NCBI RefSeq assembly: GCF_016908875.1
Contig: NZ_JAFBES010000007.1
Coordinates: 83,405 to 147,404, forward strand
Reading direction: 5' to 3'
Length of the DNA stretch: 64,000 nucleotides
Origin: Bacillus ectoiniformans
Lineage (GTDB): Bacteria > Bacillota > Bacilli > Bacillales > Domibacillaceae
The notes beneath the pieces are model-generated. The model saw only the letters and a program-made list of their open reading frames with translations, did no database searches and was not told the origin of the DNA. The position numbers and the translations under genes were made by a program. Shown here one piece after another: positions 43,114-51,542 of this stretch; positions within the stretch are counted from its first letter, which is position 1, and each line of letters begins with the position of its first letter.

Positions 43114-45469
43114 AGACCAGCAACAATTATTAAAACAAAAAATAGAAGGATTAATAAATAAAGGATTAATACAAGAAGCTACCGATATTTTAGAAAAATA
43201 CGAAATTCTTATTAATAATGAGAAATGGCTTTTAGCAACTAAAGCTATTTTACATTTATTAAAAGGTGATCTGAATACAGCGGAGTTACTTTTAATTGAC
43301 GGTTTATATAAATACCCTTTTAATGCTGATATTTTATTTAATCTTGCTTATTTATATGAATTAAAGAAAGAATATCAGAAAGCTTATGATTTTTACATGG
43401 ATGCTCATTTTGCTTTAAATGATAAAGAGAAGGTTTCTGCTATAGAAGCTATTAAAAGAATAGAAACTATGTCACCAAAATTTGTAGAGAAACACAAGAT
43501 AGCTGTGTTTGTTAAGCCCGGGTTAGACAATTTTATTGATGATATCATTCAAGGGTTGTCTGACGAATATAAAGTTAGAAAAATCCTTGTTAAATCTTAT
43601 GATCAAATAGACCAGGGAATGGAATGGGCGGATACTTGTTGGTTTGAGTGGTGTGATGAACTGATTGTATATGGAAGCAAGCATAAATTAGCAAAAAAAA
43701 GAAAAATAATATGCAGGCTTCATAGATATGAAGTATTTACAAACTATCCAATTCAGGTTTGCTGGGAAAATGTTGATAAATTATTAATTGTTACAGATCA
43801 TTTGAAGTTGTTATTACAAGATGTAATTCCCGACTTAGATCAAAGAGTGTCAATAGAAACATTTAAAAATGGTGTAGATATCAAAAAGTTCCCATTTGAG
43901 ATTAGAAAAAAAGGATACAATATTGCTTTTATTGGTTACATCCACTTAAGAAAAAATCCTATTTTACTATTACAAACTATAAAAAAATTGGTAGATATGG
44001 ATCCAAAATATAAACTTTATATTGCTGGGAAATTTCAAGAACCGCTCGCTGAATTATATTGGAACTATCAAGTAAATGAACTAAAATTAGCAAATAATAT
44101 AATCTTCGATGGATGGCAAGATAATATTGAAGAGTGGTTGCAAGATAAGGAGTATATCATTTCAACCAGCATACATGAAAGCTTCGGATATGGAATTGCC
44201 GAAGCAATGGCTAGGGGTATAAAGCCGGTTATTCATAATTTCCCTTTTGCAAAAGAGATTTGGCCGGAACAACATTTATTTAATACAATTGAAGAAGCTG
44301 TAAAGACGATTATGAGCTCAGATTACAATTCACAAGAGTATAGAAAATACGTAGAAAACAATTTCACATTGGAAGAACAGTTAAAAAAACTGAAGTTTAT
44401 TTTAAAAGAGATCAGTGATATAGAACCATCAAGTGTGAATAAAAGGGAAAATGAGGAGATGCTAATTCAAGAACTCAAAAGGATGATAAAGAGAAAAGTA
44501 GAGTTCAAAAGCATTGAAAATTTAACTTTATTTTTACCTACTTATAATCGGACAAAAATTGTCATTTCCGACATTGAAAAAGGACATAAATTAGGTAATC
44601 AAAAGAAAATAATAGTTGATGATTTTTCCGAGGAGTCAAACCAGGAAATATTAAAAAGTTTTTTTAGAAGTAATTCTATTAAAGGTATTTTCCATCAGCA
44701 GAATTATGGCGTGGCTAAAACGTTTCACACTGCGTTTAATAATATTGAGACAAAGCTCACTCAGTTTAGTGGGGATGATGATCTAATTTTCTGTTTTGAT
44801 ACTAATAGATTTATTGATTCGATAGAAAAGGTAGGAGTAGATTATTCGCTTGTAGTTCCAAGATATATAGTTAACTTAGACGAAAATGGTGATTTAAAAA
44901 TATCTTACGACAGATCTAACTTTAATTATATTAATTCTCTAAGTCTTCTTAAACATTTTGCTATCACTGGTGAAATGTCTGCATTCATTGCAGGTACCGT
45001 TTGTTTGACGGAAATTATGAAAGAATCGGTTCCAGACCCGATTTTTAAAGTCTCTGAAGATTTTGTTGCCCTGGTAAGATATCTTTCTAAAAATCCGCAA
45101 AGAAAAATCAAGGTTTCAGACTCCTATGTTTACATTAGACGAGTATCTAAAAATACATTAAGTGGTACACAGAATATAGAAAAATTATTACTACATATAT
45201 TATCACTCATGATATCTGGGTATTATTGTTTATCTATGGAGCTTATTGGAAAAGAAGAATTTTTGGATGCAATTCGCAAAAGATGTTCCCTTTTAAATAC
45301 AATTTATAGTTTTGGAAATAAATTTACTCACACTATCTTTGGTTACTTACTCAAAACTATAGATCTAGATCAATTTATACAACTATTAAATAGTAATTAT
45401 AATTTGGAGATTTTAAAGGATGAAATTCCAATGGAAATTTGTAAACTGCCTTATCTTTTACAAAAATAG
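43094..45469 (+). CDS. Multidomain TPR-GT4-GT2 glycosyltransferase
   Basis: 791 residues. The N-terminal TPR-like helices (about 1-125) are followed by a GT-B glycosyltransferase domain (about 135-445; IAFIGYIHLRKNPILLLQTI and STSIHESFGYGIAEAMARG are GT4 motifs). A second, GT-A/GT2-like domain (about 465-720) has LFLPTYNRTKIVI and FSGDDDLIFCFD as metal-binding candidate. Two transferase domains in one chain could add successive sugars to a flagellin glycan. Start ATG 43094 with AAGGA just upstream. AT-rich like its neighbour. Confidence 0.8.
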   Translation: MILMKTEDQQQLLKQKIEGLINKGLIQEATDILEKYEILINNEKWLLATKAILHLLKGDLNTAELLLIDGLYKYPFNADILFNLAYLYELKKEYQKAYDFYMDAHFALNDKEKVSAIEAIKRIETMSPKFVEKHKIAVFVKPGLDNFIDDIIQGLSDEYKVRKILVKSYDQIDQGMEWADTCWFEWCDELIVYGSKHKLAKKRKIICRLHRYEVFTNYPIQVCWENVDKLLIVTDHLKLLLQDVIPDLDQRVSIETFKNGVDIKKFPFEIRKKGYNIAFIGYIHLRKNPILLLQTIKKLVDMDPKYKLYIAGKFQEPLAELYWNYQVNELKLANNIIFDGWQDNIEEWLQDKEYIISTSIHESFGYGIAEAMARGIKPVIHNFPFAKEIWPEQHLFNTIEEAVKTIMSSDYNSQEYRKYVENNFTLEEQLKKLKFILKEISDIEPSSVNKRENEEMLIQELKRMIKRKVEFKSIENLTLFLPTYNRTKIVISDIEKGHKLGNQKKIIVDDFSEESNQEILKSFFRSNSIKGIFHQQNYGVAKTFHTAFNNIETKLTQFSGDDDLIFCFDTNRFIDSIEKVGVDYSLVVPRYIVNLDENGDLKISYDRSNFNYINSLSLLKHFAITGEMSAFIAGTVCLTEIMKESVPDPIFKVSEDFVALVRYLSKNPQRKIKVSDSYVYIRRVSKNTLSGTQNIEKLLLHILSLMISGYYCLSMELIGKEEFLDAIRKRCSLLNTIYSFGNKFTHTIFGYLLKTIDLDQFIQLLNSNYNLEILKDEIPMEICKLPYLLQK

Positions 45470-45489
45470 CCTAGAGGGGCAATGTGTAT

Positions 45490-46449
45490 ATGGTGAAAAA
45501 ATATCTTAAAGTTGGATTGATTGGGGTCGGAAATATGGGCCGAAACCATTTAAGAGTATTATGTACTCTTAAATCAGTTGAAGTGATTTTTGCTTATGAT
45601 GTAGCTGACAAAAGCACAAAAGAAATTACCGAAAATTATGGAGTTCGTTTATCTACAAACTTATTAGATGATTTAAAGTTGATTGATGCCCTTGTGATTG
45701 CAACTCCAACAAATACACATTATGATTATGTTAAACTAGCTAGTAATTATGTGAATTATATATTTGTAGAAAAACCTTTGACAGATAGTATTGAAAACAC
45801 CTTAGAGTTAGAAGAATTGAAATTTAGAAAAAACTTATTTATACAAGTCGGCTTTATTGAACGTTTTAATCCAGTAATACAGGAATTAAAGAAGATATTA
45901 GATTCAAGTGAAAATGTTATTAACATTGATTTTACAAGGACAAATCGATTAAGTAAAAGAATAACTGATGTAGACGTAGTTGTAGATTTAATGATTCATG
46001 ATATAGATATTGCACTTTTATTAAACGGTAAGGTAAAAGAAATTTCTGCTTATGGCGCTGTTGATGGTAACATGATTGGATTTGCTAGTGCGTTATTGAA
46101 ACATGAAAATGGTGTGTTCTCAAGATTGACTGCAAGTAGGGTTACTGAGAAGCGAATAAGGCAAATTGCAGCAACATGTAGCGACATGTATGTCGATTGT
46201 GATTTGACTAAAAAAGAAGTATGTATAAACAAACAAACTTTTGAGCAATCGTATAAATATATATCTTTAACATCACTCGAAGAAAAAGTGTATGTTTCTC
46301 CTCAAGAGGCATTGCTTAGCGAATTAATGTCTTTTGTCGAATACTGTTTATGGAATAAGAAAAAGGAGATTATTCCAGGCATACAATCTGCTAAGGATGC
46401 AATTATCATTGCCAATGAAATTCAAAAACAAATTTTATCTCTAAAATAG
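45490..46449 (+). CDS. Gfo/Idh/MocA family sugar oxidoreductase (first copy)
   Basis: About 319 residues from ATG 45490 (GAGGGG 10 bases upstream; GTG 45484 or 45493 are alternatives). The Rossmann motif VGLIGVGNMGRNHLRVL and the EKPLT motif near residue 98 identify the NAD-dependent Gfo/Idh/MocA family. It is followed 25 bases later by an LpxD-like acyltransferase, and the pair parallels the WbpB/WbpD-like pair downstream. It probably oxidises a nucleotide-sugar at C3 in preparation for amination; the substrate is not certain. Confidence 0.8.
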   Translation: MVKKYLKVGLIGVGNMGRNHLRVLCTLKSVEVIFAYDVADKSTKEITENYGVRLSTNLLDDLKLIDALVIATPTNTHYDYVKLASNYVNYIFVEKPLTDSIENTLELEELKFRKNLFIQVGFIERFNPVIQELKKILDSSENVINIDFTRTNRLSKRITDVDVVVDLMIHDIDIALLLNGKVKEISAYGAVDGNMIGFASALLKHENGVFSRLTASRVTEKRIRQIAATCSDMYVDCDLTKKEVCINKQTFEQSYKYISLTSLEEKVYVSPQEALLSELMSFVEYCLWNKKKEIIPGIQSAKDAIIIANEIQKQILSLK

Positions 46450-46474
46450 AAGCTTGTGTAAAGGAGTAAGGTTC

Positions 46475-47530
46475 TTGGAAATTAATGAGTTATATATTAA
46501 AAAAACCTTAGTGTCGGAACTATGTGAGAATATAGATTTAAATATACAGGGTTCAGATATATTTATTTCTAAATTAGGTTCATTAGATACATTAACAGAT
46601 AGACCGGAAGAACAATTAACCTATGCATTTAATGAAAGATATATTGATAAATTTATTAAATCAGATATAAGATGCTGCATTATACCAAATCGTCTTAACA
46701 AGTATATACAATCAAATGATGTATCAAATAAAACATTCTTATTAACAAAATCTGACCCTGAAACATTATTTTTTGAAATCTTAATAAAGTTAGGTCATGG
46801 AAATAAATGGCAAAAAATTGAATCCTCATTTGGGGTAGATAATAGCATAGCCTCTTCAGCAATTATATATAGCAATGTAGTGATTGGGGATCGTTGTACA
46901 ATCATGGATAATGTAGTTATTATGCCAAATACTATTATAGGAAATGATGTAATTATTAAGCCTAATACAGTAATAGGTGGTGATGGTTTTTTAGTAAAAG
47001 AAATCAAAGGGAATAAGCTAGTCGTTCCGCATTTTGGGGGAGTTAAAATTTATGATAATGTAGAAATCGGGTCTAATTCATGTGTAGATAAAGGTATGTT
47101 TGGTGAGTTCACATTAATTGGAACTAATACTAAGTTGGATAATCATGTCCACATAGGTCATTCAGCTCAAATTGGATCAGATTGTATTATAACTGCAGGA
47201 AGTATAGTAGGTGGAAGTACAATCTTAAAATCAAATGTTTATTTAGGAATTAATAGTACTATAAATCAATTATTGGAAATTGATAGTTTTTGTTTTGTAG
47301 GATCAGGAACAGTGGTAAATAAATCTCTAACCCCGCATTCGTTAGTTGTTGGTTCACCTGCTAGAAATATTGGTTATGTGTGTAGTTGCCGTGCAAAAAT
47401 AGATATAACACAAAAACCAATTGTATGCTCAAAGTGTGAGAGCGAATATGAATTAATTAACAGCATTGTTGTTAAAATTGACAATAAAAAATGCAAAAAG
47501 GTAGAAATCAATAGAGGGGTTGAGTTTTGA
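46475..47530 (+). CDS. LpxD-like hexapeptide N-acyltransferase with zinc-ribbon tail
   Basis: 351 residues from TTG 46475, 8 bases after AAGGAG. An N-terminal LpxD-like substrate domain (about 1-115) precedes a left-handed beta-helix of hexapeptide repeats (about 118-310; IGDRCTIMDNVVIMPNTIIGNDV). A C-terminal CSC ... CSKC segment (about 312-335) has a zinc-ribbon look, shared with the smaller acyltransferase at 49819. The family transfers acyl groups to amino sugars. LpxD itself serves lipid A, absent in Gram-positives, so an N-acyl sugar for flagellin is more likely. Confidence 0.75.
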   Translation: MEINELYIKKTLVSELCENIDLNIQGSDIFISKLGSLDTLTDRPEEQLTYAFNERYIDKFIKSDIRCCIIPNRLNKYIQSNDVSNKTFLLTKSDPETLFFEILIKLGHGNKWQKIESSFGVDNSIASSAIIYSNVVIGDRCTIMDNVVIMPNTIIGNDVIIKPNTVIGGDGFLVKEIKGNKLVVPHFGGVKIYDNVEIGSNSCVDKGMFGEFTLIGTNTKLDNHVHIGHSAQIGSDCIITAGSIVGGSTILKSNVYLGINSTINQLLEIDSFCFVGSGTVVNKSLTPHSLVVGSPARNIGYVCSCRAKIDITQKPIVCSKCESEYELINSIVVKIDNKKCKKVEINRGVEF

Positions 47531-47560
47531 AAAGATAGTTTATTAGGAGAGATGAATATA

Positions 47561-48862
47561 TTGGAGAGAATAAAAAGCATCCAATTAAAAAATTGTAAAA
47601 TTGGAGTTATTGGCCTCGGTTATGTTGGTCTCCCTTTGGCGGTTGAAAAGGCAAAGGTTGGTTTTGAAGTTGTTGGTTTTGACATACAACAGTCGCGCGT
47701 AGAGTTAGTGAATCAGGGGATTAACTACATTGGAGATGTCTTAGATATAGAACTCTTAACCCTTGTTAATGAAGGGAAGATTGAGGCAACAACCGATTAT
47801 TCACGAATGGCAGATTTAGATGTAGTAACCATTTGTGTGCCTACTCCCTTAGATGAATACCAACAGCCAGACATCAGCTATGTAAAGAACTCTGCTAAAG
47901 AAGTTGCAAAGTATTTACACCCGGGTATGTTAGTAGTGCTAGAAAGTACCACGTATCCCGGTACCACTGAAGAGGTGTTAAAGCCTATTCTTGAAAGCAC
48001 CGGCCTCGTCTGTGGGACAGACTTTTACCTAGCTTATTCCCCCGAGAGAGTAGATCCAGGGAATAAGCAGTTCAATACTAAGAATACACCAAAAGTGGTT
48101 GGCGGTATTACTCCTCAATGTACAGAAGTTGCAGCAGCGCTGTATGAGCAAGTGTTAGAAGGACAAGTTCATAAAGTCTCGAGTCCAGCCGTAGCAGAGA
48201 TGGAGAAGATCCTTGAAAATACATTTCGAAATATCAATATTGCCCTTGCCAACGAAATGGCAATTTTGTGCGATCGGATGGGAATTGATGTTTGGGAAGT
48301 GATCGATGCGGCCAAAACGAAGCCATATGGATTTATGGCGTTTTATCCTGGCCCGGGTTTAGGAGGACATTGTATTCCTATTGATCCATGGTACCTGACT
48401 TGGAAAGCCAGAGAGTATAACTACCATACAAGGCTGATTGAAATTGCTGGTGAAATCAATAATAGCATGCCAGAATTCGTTGTAGAGCGGATCGGCCATT
48501 TGTTGAACGAAGAAGCTAAACCGATTAAATATTCAAATGTCCTTCTGCTAGGCGTCGCTTATAAAAAAGATATTGATGACTTCCGTGAATCTCCCGTACT
48601 AGATATTATAAGTATGCTAGAAAAAAAAGGTGCCAAGGTTCAATTTAGTGATACGCATATTTCTGAGTTTTCTTATCGTGGACAAACTTATAAAGGCACT
48701 TCTTTGACAGAAGACGTATTGTCTAATGCCGATATCGTTGTTATTACGACAGATCATTCTGAATTTGATTATAAAATGATTGGTGAAAATGCCAAGCTGA
48801 TTTTTGATACGAGGAACGCGATGAAAAAGATCCCCGTTGCTCATAAACTTTATCGATTATAG
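47561..48862 (+). CDS. UDP-N-acetylglucosamine 6-dehydrogenase (WbpA-like)
   Basis: About 433 residues. The N-terminal GVIGLGYVGLPLAVE Rossmann motif, the YSPERVDPGN segment and the catalytic cysteine in GPGLGGHCIPIDPWY define the UDP-glucose/UDP-HexNAc dehydrogenase family. Neighbouring WbpB-, WbpD- and WbpE-like genes point to UDP-GlcNAc to UDP-GlcNAcA oxidation as first step of UDP-2,3-diacetamido uronic acid synthesis. TTG 47561 has AGGAGA 10 bases upstream; ATG 47552 is the alternative. Confidence 0.85.
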   Translation: MERIKSIQLKNCKIGVIGLGYVGLPLAVEKAKVGFEVVGFDIQQSRVELVNQGINYIGDVLDIELLTLVNEGKIEATTDYSRMADLDVVTICVPTPLDEYQQPDISYVKNSAKEVAKYLHPGMLVVLESTTYPGTTEEVLKPILESTGLVCGTDFYLAYSPERVDPGNKQFNTKNTPKVVGGITPQCTEVAAALYEQVLEGQVHKVSSPAVAEMEKILENTFRNINIALANEMAILCDRMGIDVWEVIDAAKTKPYGFMAFYPGPGLGGHCIPIDPWYLTWKAREYNYHTRLIEIAGEINNSMPEFVVERIGHLLNEEAKPIKYSNVLLLGVAYKKDIDDFRESPVLDIISMLEKKGAKVQFSDTHISEFSYRGQTYKGTSLTEDVLSNADIVVITTDHSEFDYKMIGENAKLIFDTRNAMKKIPVAHKLYRL

Positions 48863-48874
48863 AGGGTGCTATCA

Positions 48875-49807
48875 ATGAAAAATATTGCTGTCGTTGGCGG
48901 AGGAAATTGGGGGAAAAATTTAATTCGTACTTTTTTTGAGCTGAGTGCATTAGCGGCTATAGTAGAAACAAGTGAAAGCTTACGAGAGGAAATAAAAAGC
49001 ACTTACCCCAGTCTCCCCGTCTATTCAACTATTGAAAGTGTTAAAAAAGATCCTTCCATTCAAGGTGTGGTGGTGGCAACGCCTGCTTCTACACATTTCG
49101 AGATTGCTAAAGAATGTCTAACTTATGGGAAAGATGTATTTATTGAAAAACCGATGACTCTTTCTAGCAAGGATGGAGAAAGCTTAGAAAAAATTGCTCA
49201 ACTTAACGAATGTATTCTAATGGTGGGTCATCTCCTATTGTATCAACCTGCGATTCAAAAAATGAAAGCTGTTCTAGACTCGGGTGAAATTGGTCAAATC
49301 GTCAGTTTACATCAGCAACGTTTGAAGCTAGGCAGAGTTCGTTCGGTTGAAAATGTCCTATGGAGCTTTGGTGTTCATGATTTAGCTGTGTTCCTATATT
49401 TAATTGGTGAACAGCCTTCTGAGATGCAATGTGTTGGACAAAATGTATTGCAGCCTAGTATTGAAGATGATGTTTATTTACATTTAACTTTTGAAAATGG
49501 AGTAAAGGCTCATTTACATACTTCATGGCTTTACCCTGAAGTTGTTAGGAAACTAGTAGTAATTGGTACAATGGGGATGCTTGTTTATGATGAAGTTTCT
49601 CAAAAAGTGACTTTACACCAAAAAGGTATTCATAGCGATTTATCTAACCGAGATGAAGGTCATAAAATCATTTTTCACGGAGAAAGCAAGCCGCTTACAA
49701 TAGAGTGCCAGCATTTTTTAGAATGCATTGAGAAGCGAAAACAGCCTATTTCGGATGGGGCAAATGGCACAGCAGTCGTTAGAATTTTAGAAAAGGCGTT
49801 ACGGTAG
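48875..49807 (+). CDS. WbpB-like UDP-GlcNAcA 3-dehydrogenase (Gfo/Idh/MocA)
   Basis: 310 residues from ATG 48875 (GAGGGTG upstream). [16 protein letters not shown] and the IEKPMTL motif are family signatures, and the internal [16 protein letters not shown] is typical of WbpB-like enzymes. It would oxidise C3 of UDP-GlcNAcA to give the keto sugar used by the aminotransferase at 50415. It lies 12 bases after the dehydrogenase and 11 before the acetyltransferase. Confidence 0.83.
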   Translation: MKNIAVVGGGNWGKNLIRTFFELSALAAIVETSESLREEIKSTYPSLPVYSTIESVKKDPSIQGVVVATPASTHFEIAKECLTYGKDVFIEKPMTLSSKDGESLEKIAQLNECILMVGHLLLYQPAIQKMKAVLDSGEIGQIVSLHQQRLKLGRVRSVENVLWSFGVHDLAVFLYLIGEQPSEMQCVGQNVLQPSIEDDVYLHLTFENGVKAHLHTSWLYPEVVRKLVVIGTMGMLVYDEVSQKVTLHQKGIHSDLSNRDEGHKIIFHGESKPLTIECQHFLECIEKRKQPISDGANGTAVVRILEKALR

Positions 49808-49818
49808 GGGGAGAAGAT

Positions 49819-50409
49819 ATGAGCAAAAGTGTATATGTTCATAAATCTGCTTATGTAGATGAAGGTGCACAAATCGGAAATGATACAAAGGTGTGGCACT
49901 ATTCCCATATAATGCCGAATGCTGTTATTGGTGCGCGATGCAGTCTTGGTCAAAATGTGTTTGTTGCGAATAGAGTAGCTATCGGCAATAACGTAAAAAT
50001 ACAGAACAATGTGTCCGTTTACGAGGGTGTAGTTTTAGAAGATGATGTATTTTGTGGTCCAAGTATGGTGTTTACAAATGTAAAAACACCGCGTTCTGCC
50101 TTCCCACGTAATACCAGTGACGATTATAAAGAGACACGAGTAAAAAAAGGTGCTTCAATTGGAGCAAATGCAACCATTGTATGTGGAGTAACAATTGGAG
50201 AGTGTGCCATGGTGGCGGCAGGGGCTGTTGTCACCAAAGATCTTCCTGACTATGCGTTGGTCGCTGGGGTACCGGCAAAACACATAGGCTGGGTATGTGC
50301 ATGCGGGGAGAGATTAGAAATAGTTAGTTTTCAATCAACCTGTTCTCACTGTGGTCGTGGCTATGAATTAGTGGATAACTTGATACAAGAGAGAACAACA
50401 AAGGAGTAA
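49819..50409 (+). CDS. WbpD-like UDP-GlcNAc(3NH2)A N-acetyltransferase
   Basis: 196 residues, hexapeptide left-handed beta-helix ([22 protein letters not shown] onward in repeats). It closes with GWVCACG ... CSHCGRGYE, the C-terminal zinc-ribbon-like tail seen in WbpD-type enzymes. It would acetylate the 3-amino group made by the WbpE-like enzyme. Operon position between the WbpB- and WbpE-like genes is standard. Confidence 0.87.
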   Translation: MSKSVYVHKSAYVDEGAQIGNDTKVWHYSHIMPNAVIGARCSLGQNVFVANRVAIGNNVKIQNNVSVYEGVVLEDDVFCGPSMVFTNVKTPRSAFPRNTSDDYKETRVKKGASIGANATIVCGVTIGECAMVAAGAVVTKDLPDYALVAGVPAKHIGWVCACGERLEIVSFQSTCSHCGRGYELVDNLIQERTTKE

Positions 50410-50414
50410 TTATC

Positions 50415-51518
50415 ATGATAAAGATTCCAATTTATGATCCTTCAACAGAAGTAGAAAGCTTATCCCAGGAAGTACTAGAATCAGTACAAAAAGTTCTTCA
50501 ATCCGGGCAATTTATCCTTGGACAAAATGTTAAAAATTTTGAGAAAGAAACAGCCGATTATTTAGGCGTCAAATTTGCTTTTGGAGTCAACTCTGGGACG
50601 GATGCTCTTGTTATTGGATTACGTGCATTAGGAATTGGCAATGGAGACAAGGTCATTACTACGCCTTTTACATTTTTTGCGACTGTCGAGGCGATTCACT
50701 TAGTAGGTGCTGAGCCTATATTGGCTGACATTGACCCGAAAACCTTTAATATTGACGTGAGTAATCTAGAAAGCTTGATAACCGAAGAGACAAAGGCGAT
50801 TTTACCAGTTCATTTATTTGGGCAAGCATGTGAAATGGATGAGTTAAGAGCAATAGCAGAAAAATACAATTTGAAGATTATAGAAGATGTGGCACAGGGG
50901 TTTGGAGGAGAATATAAAGGCAATAAGCTAGGAAGTATGGGCGATGTGGGATGTTTTTCATTTTTCCCAACTAAAAATCTTGGTACATATGGTGATGGCG
51001 GACTGATTACTACAAATGACGAGGAGACAGCTCGATTCATTCGAATGCTTCGTGGACATGGATCTGAAAAGAAATACCATAATGAAATGTTCGGTTATAA
51101 TTCCCGCTTAGATGAAATACACGCTGCTATTCTACGTGTGAAGCTACCTAAAATAGAGGATTGGAACCATAAGAGAAAAGAGGTCGCTGAACGTTATCAA
51201 AAGGGATTAAGTGAAATACCAGAAATTATTTTGCCTAATGAAAAAAAGGGGCGTGTACATGTATTCCATCAATACACGATTCGGGTACTAAATGGTAAAA
51301 GGGACGAATTAAAAAATTATTTATTTGAAAAAGGCATTGGTTCAATGATCTATTATCCAGTTCCGCTACATAAATTACCAGTTTATAAAGAGAAAGACTG
51401 GGCCTTCCCAATAGCCGAAAAAGCGGCAGAGGAAGTATTAAGTCTTCCAATGTGGCCGCTGCTGCCAGTTGATAGTCAGGAAGAAGTTATTCGTGCTGTA
51501 AGGGAGTTTTTCATTTAA
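50415..51518 (+). CDS. WbpE-like PLP-dependent sugar aminotransferase (DegT/DnrJ/EryC1/StrS)
   Basis: 367 residues. PLP lysine K187 lies in FFPTKNLGTYGDGG, and SGTDALVIGLRALG, TPFTFFATVEAI and EDVAQGFGGEY are further family motifs. It transfers an amino group to the C3-keto sugar of the UDP-GlcNAc(3NAc)A pathway. Tight spacing with the upstream genes; the metalloprotease flagellin follows 24 bases later with no promoter or terminator in between, so that gene is co-transcribed. Confidence 0.9.
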   Translation: MIKIPIYDPSTEVESLSQEVLESVQKVLQSGQFILGQNVKNFEKETADYLGVKFAFGVNSGTDALVIGLRALGIGNGDKVITTPFTFFATVEAIHLVGAEPILADIDPKTFNIDVSNLESLITEETKAILPVHLFGQACEMDELRAIAEKYNLKIIEDVAQGFGGEYKGNKLGSMGDVGCFSFFPTKNLGTYGDGGLITTNDEETARFIRMLRGHGSEKKYHNEMFGYNSRLDEIHAAILRVKLPKIEDWNHKRKEVAERYQKGLSEIPEIILPNEKKGRVHVFHQYTIRVLNGKRDELKNYLFEKGIGSMIYYPVPLHKLPVYKEKDWAFPIAEKAAEEVLSLPMWPLLPVDSQEEVIRAVREFFI

Positions 51519-51542
51519 TTATAACAGGGAGAGTTGAGTGGT

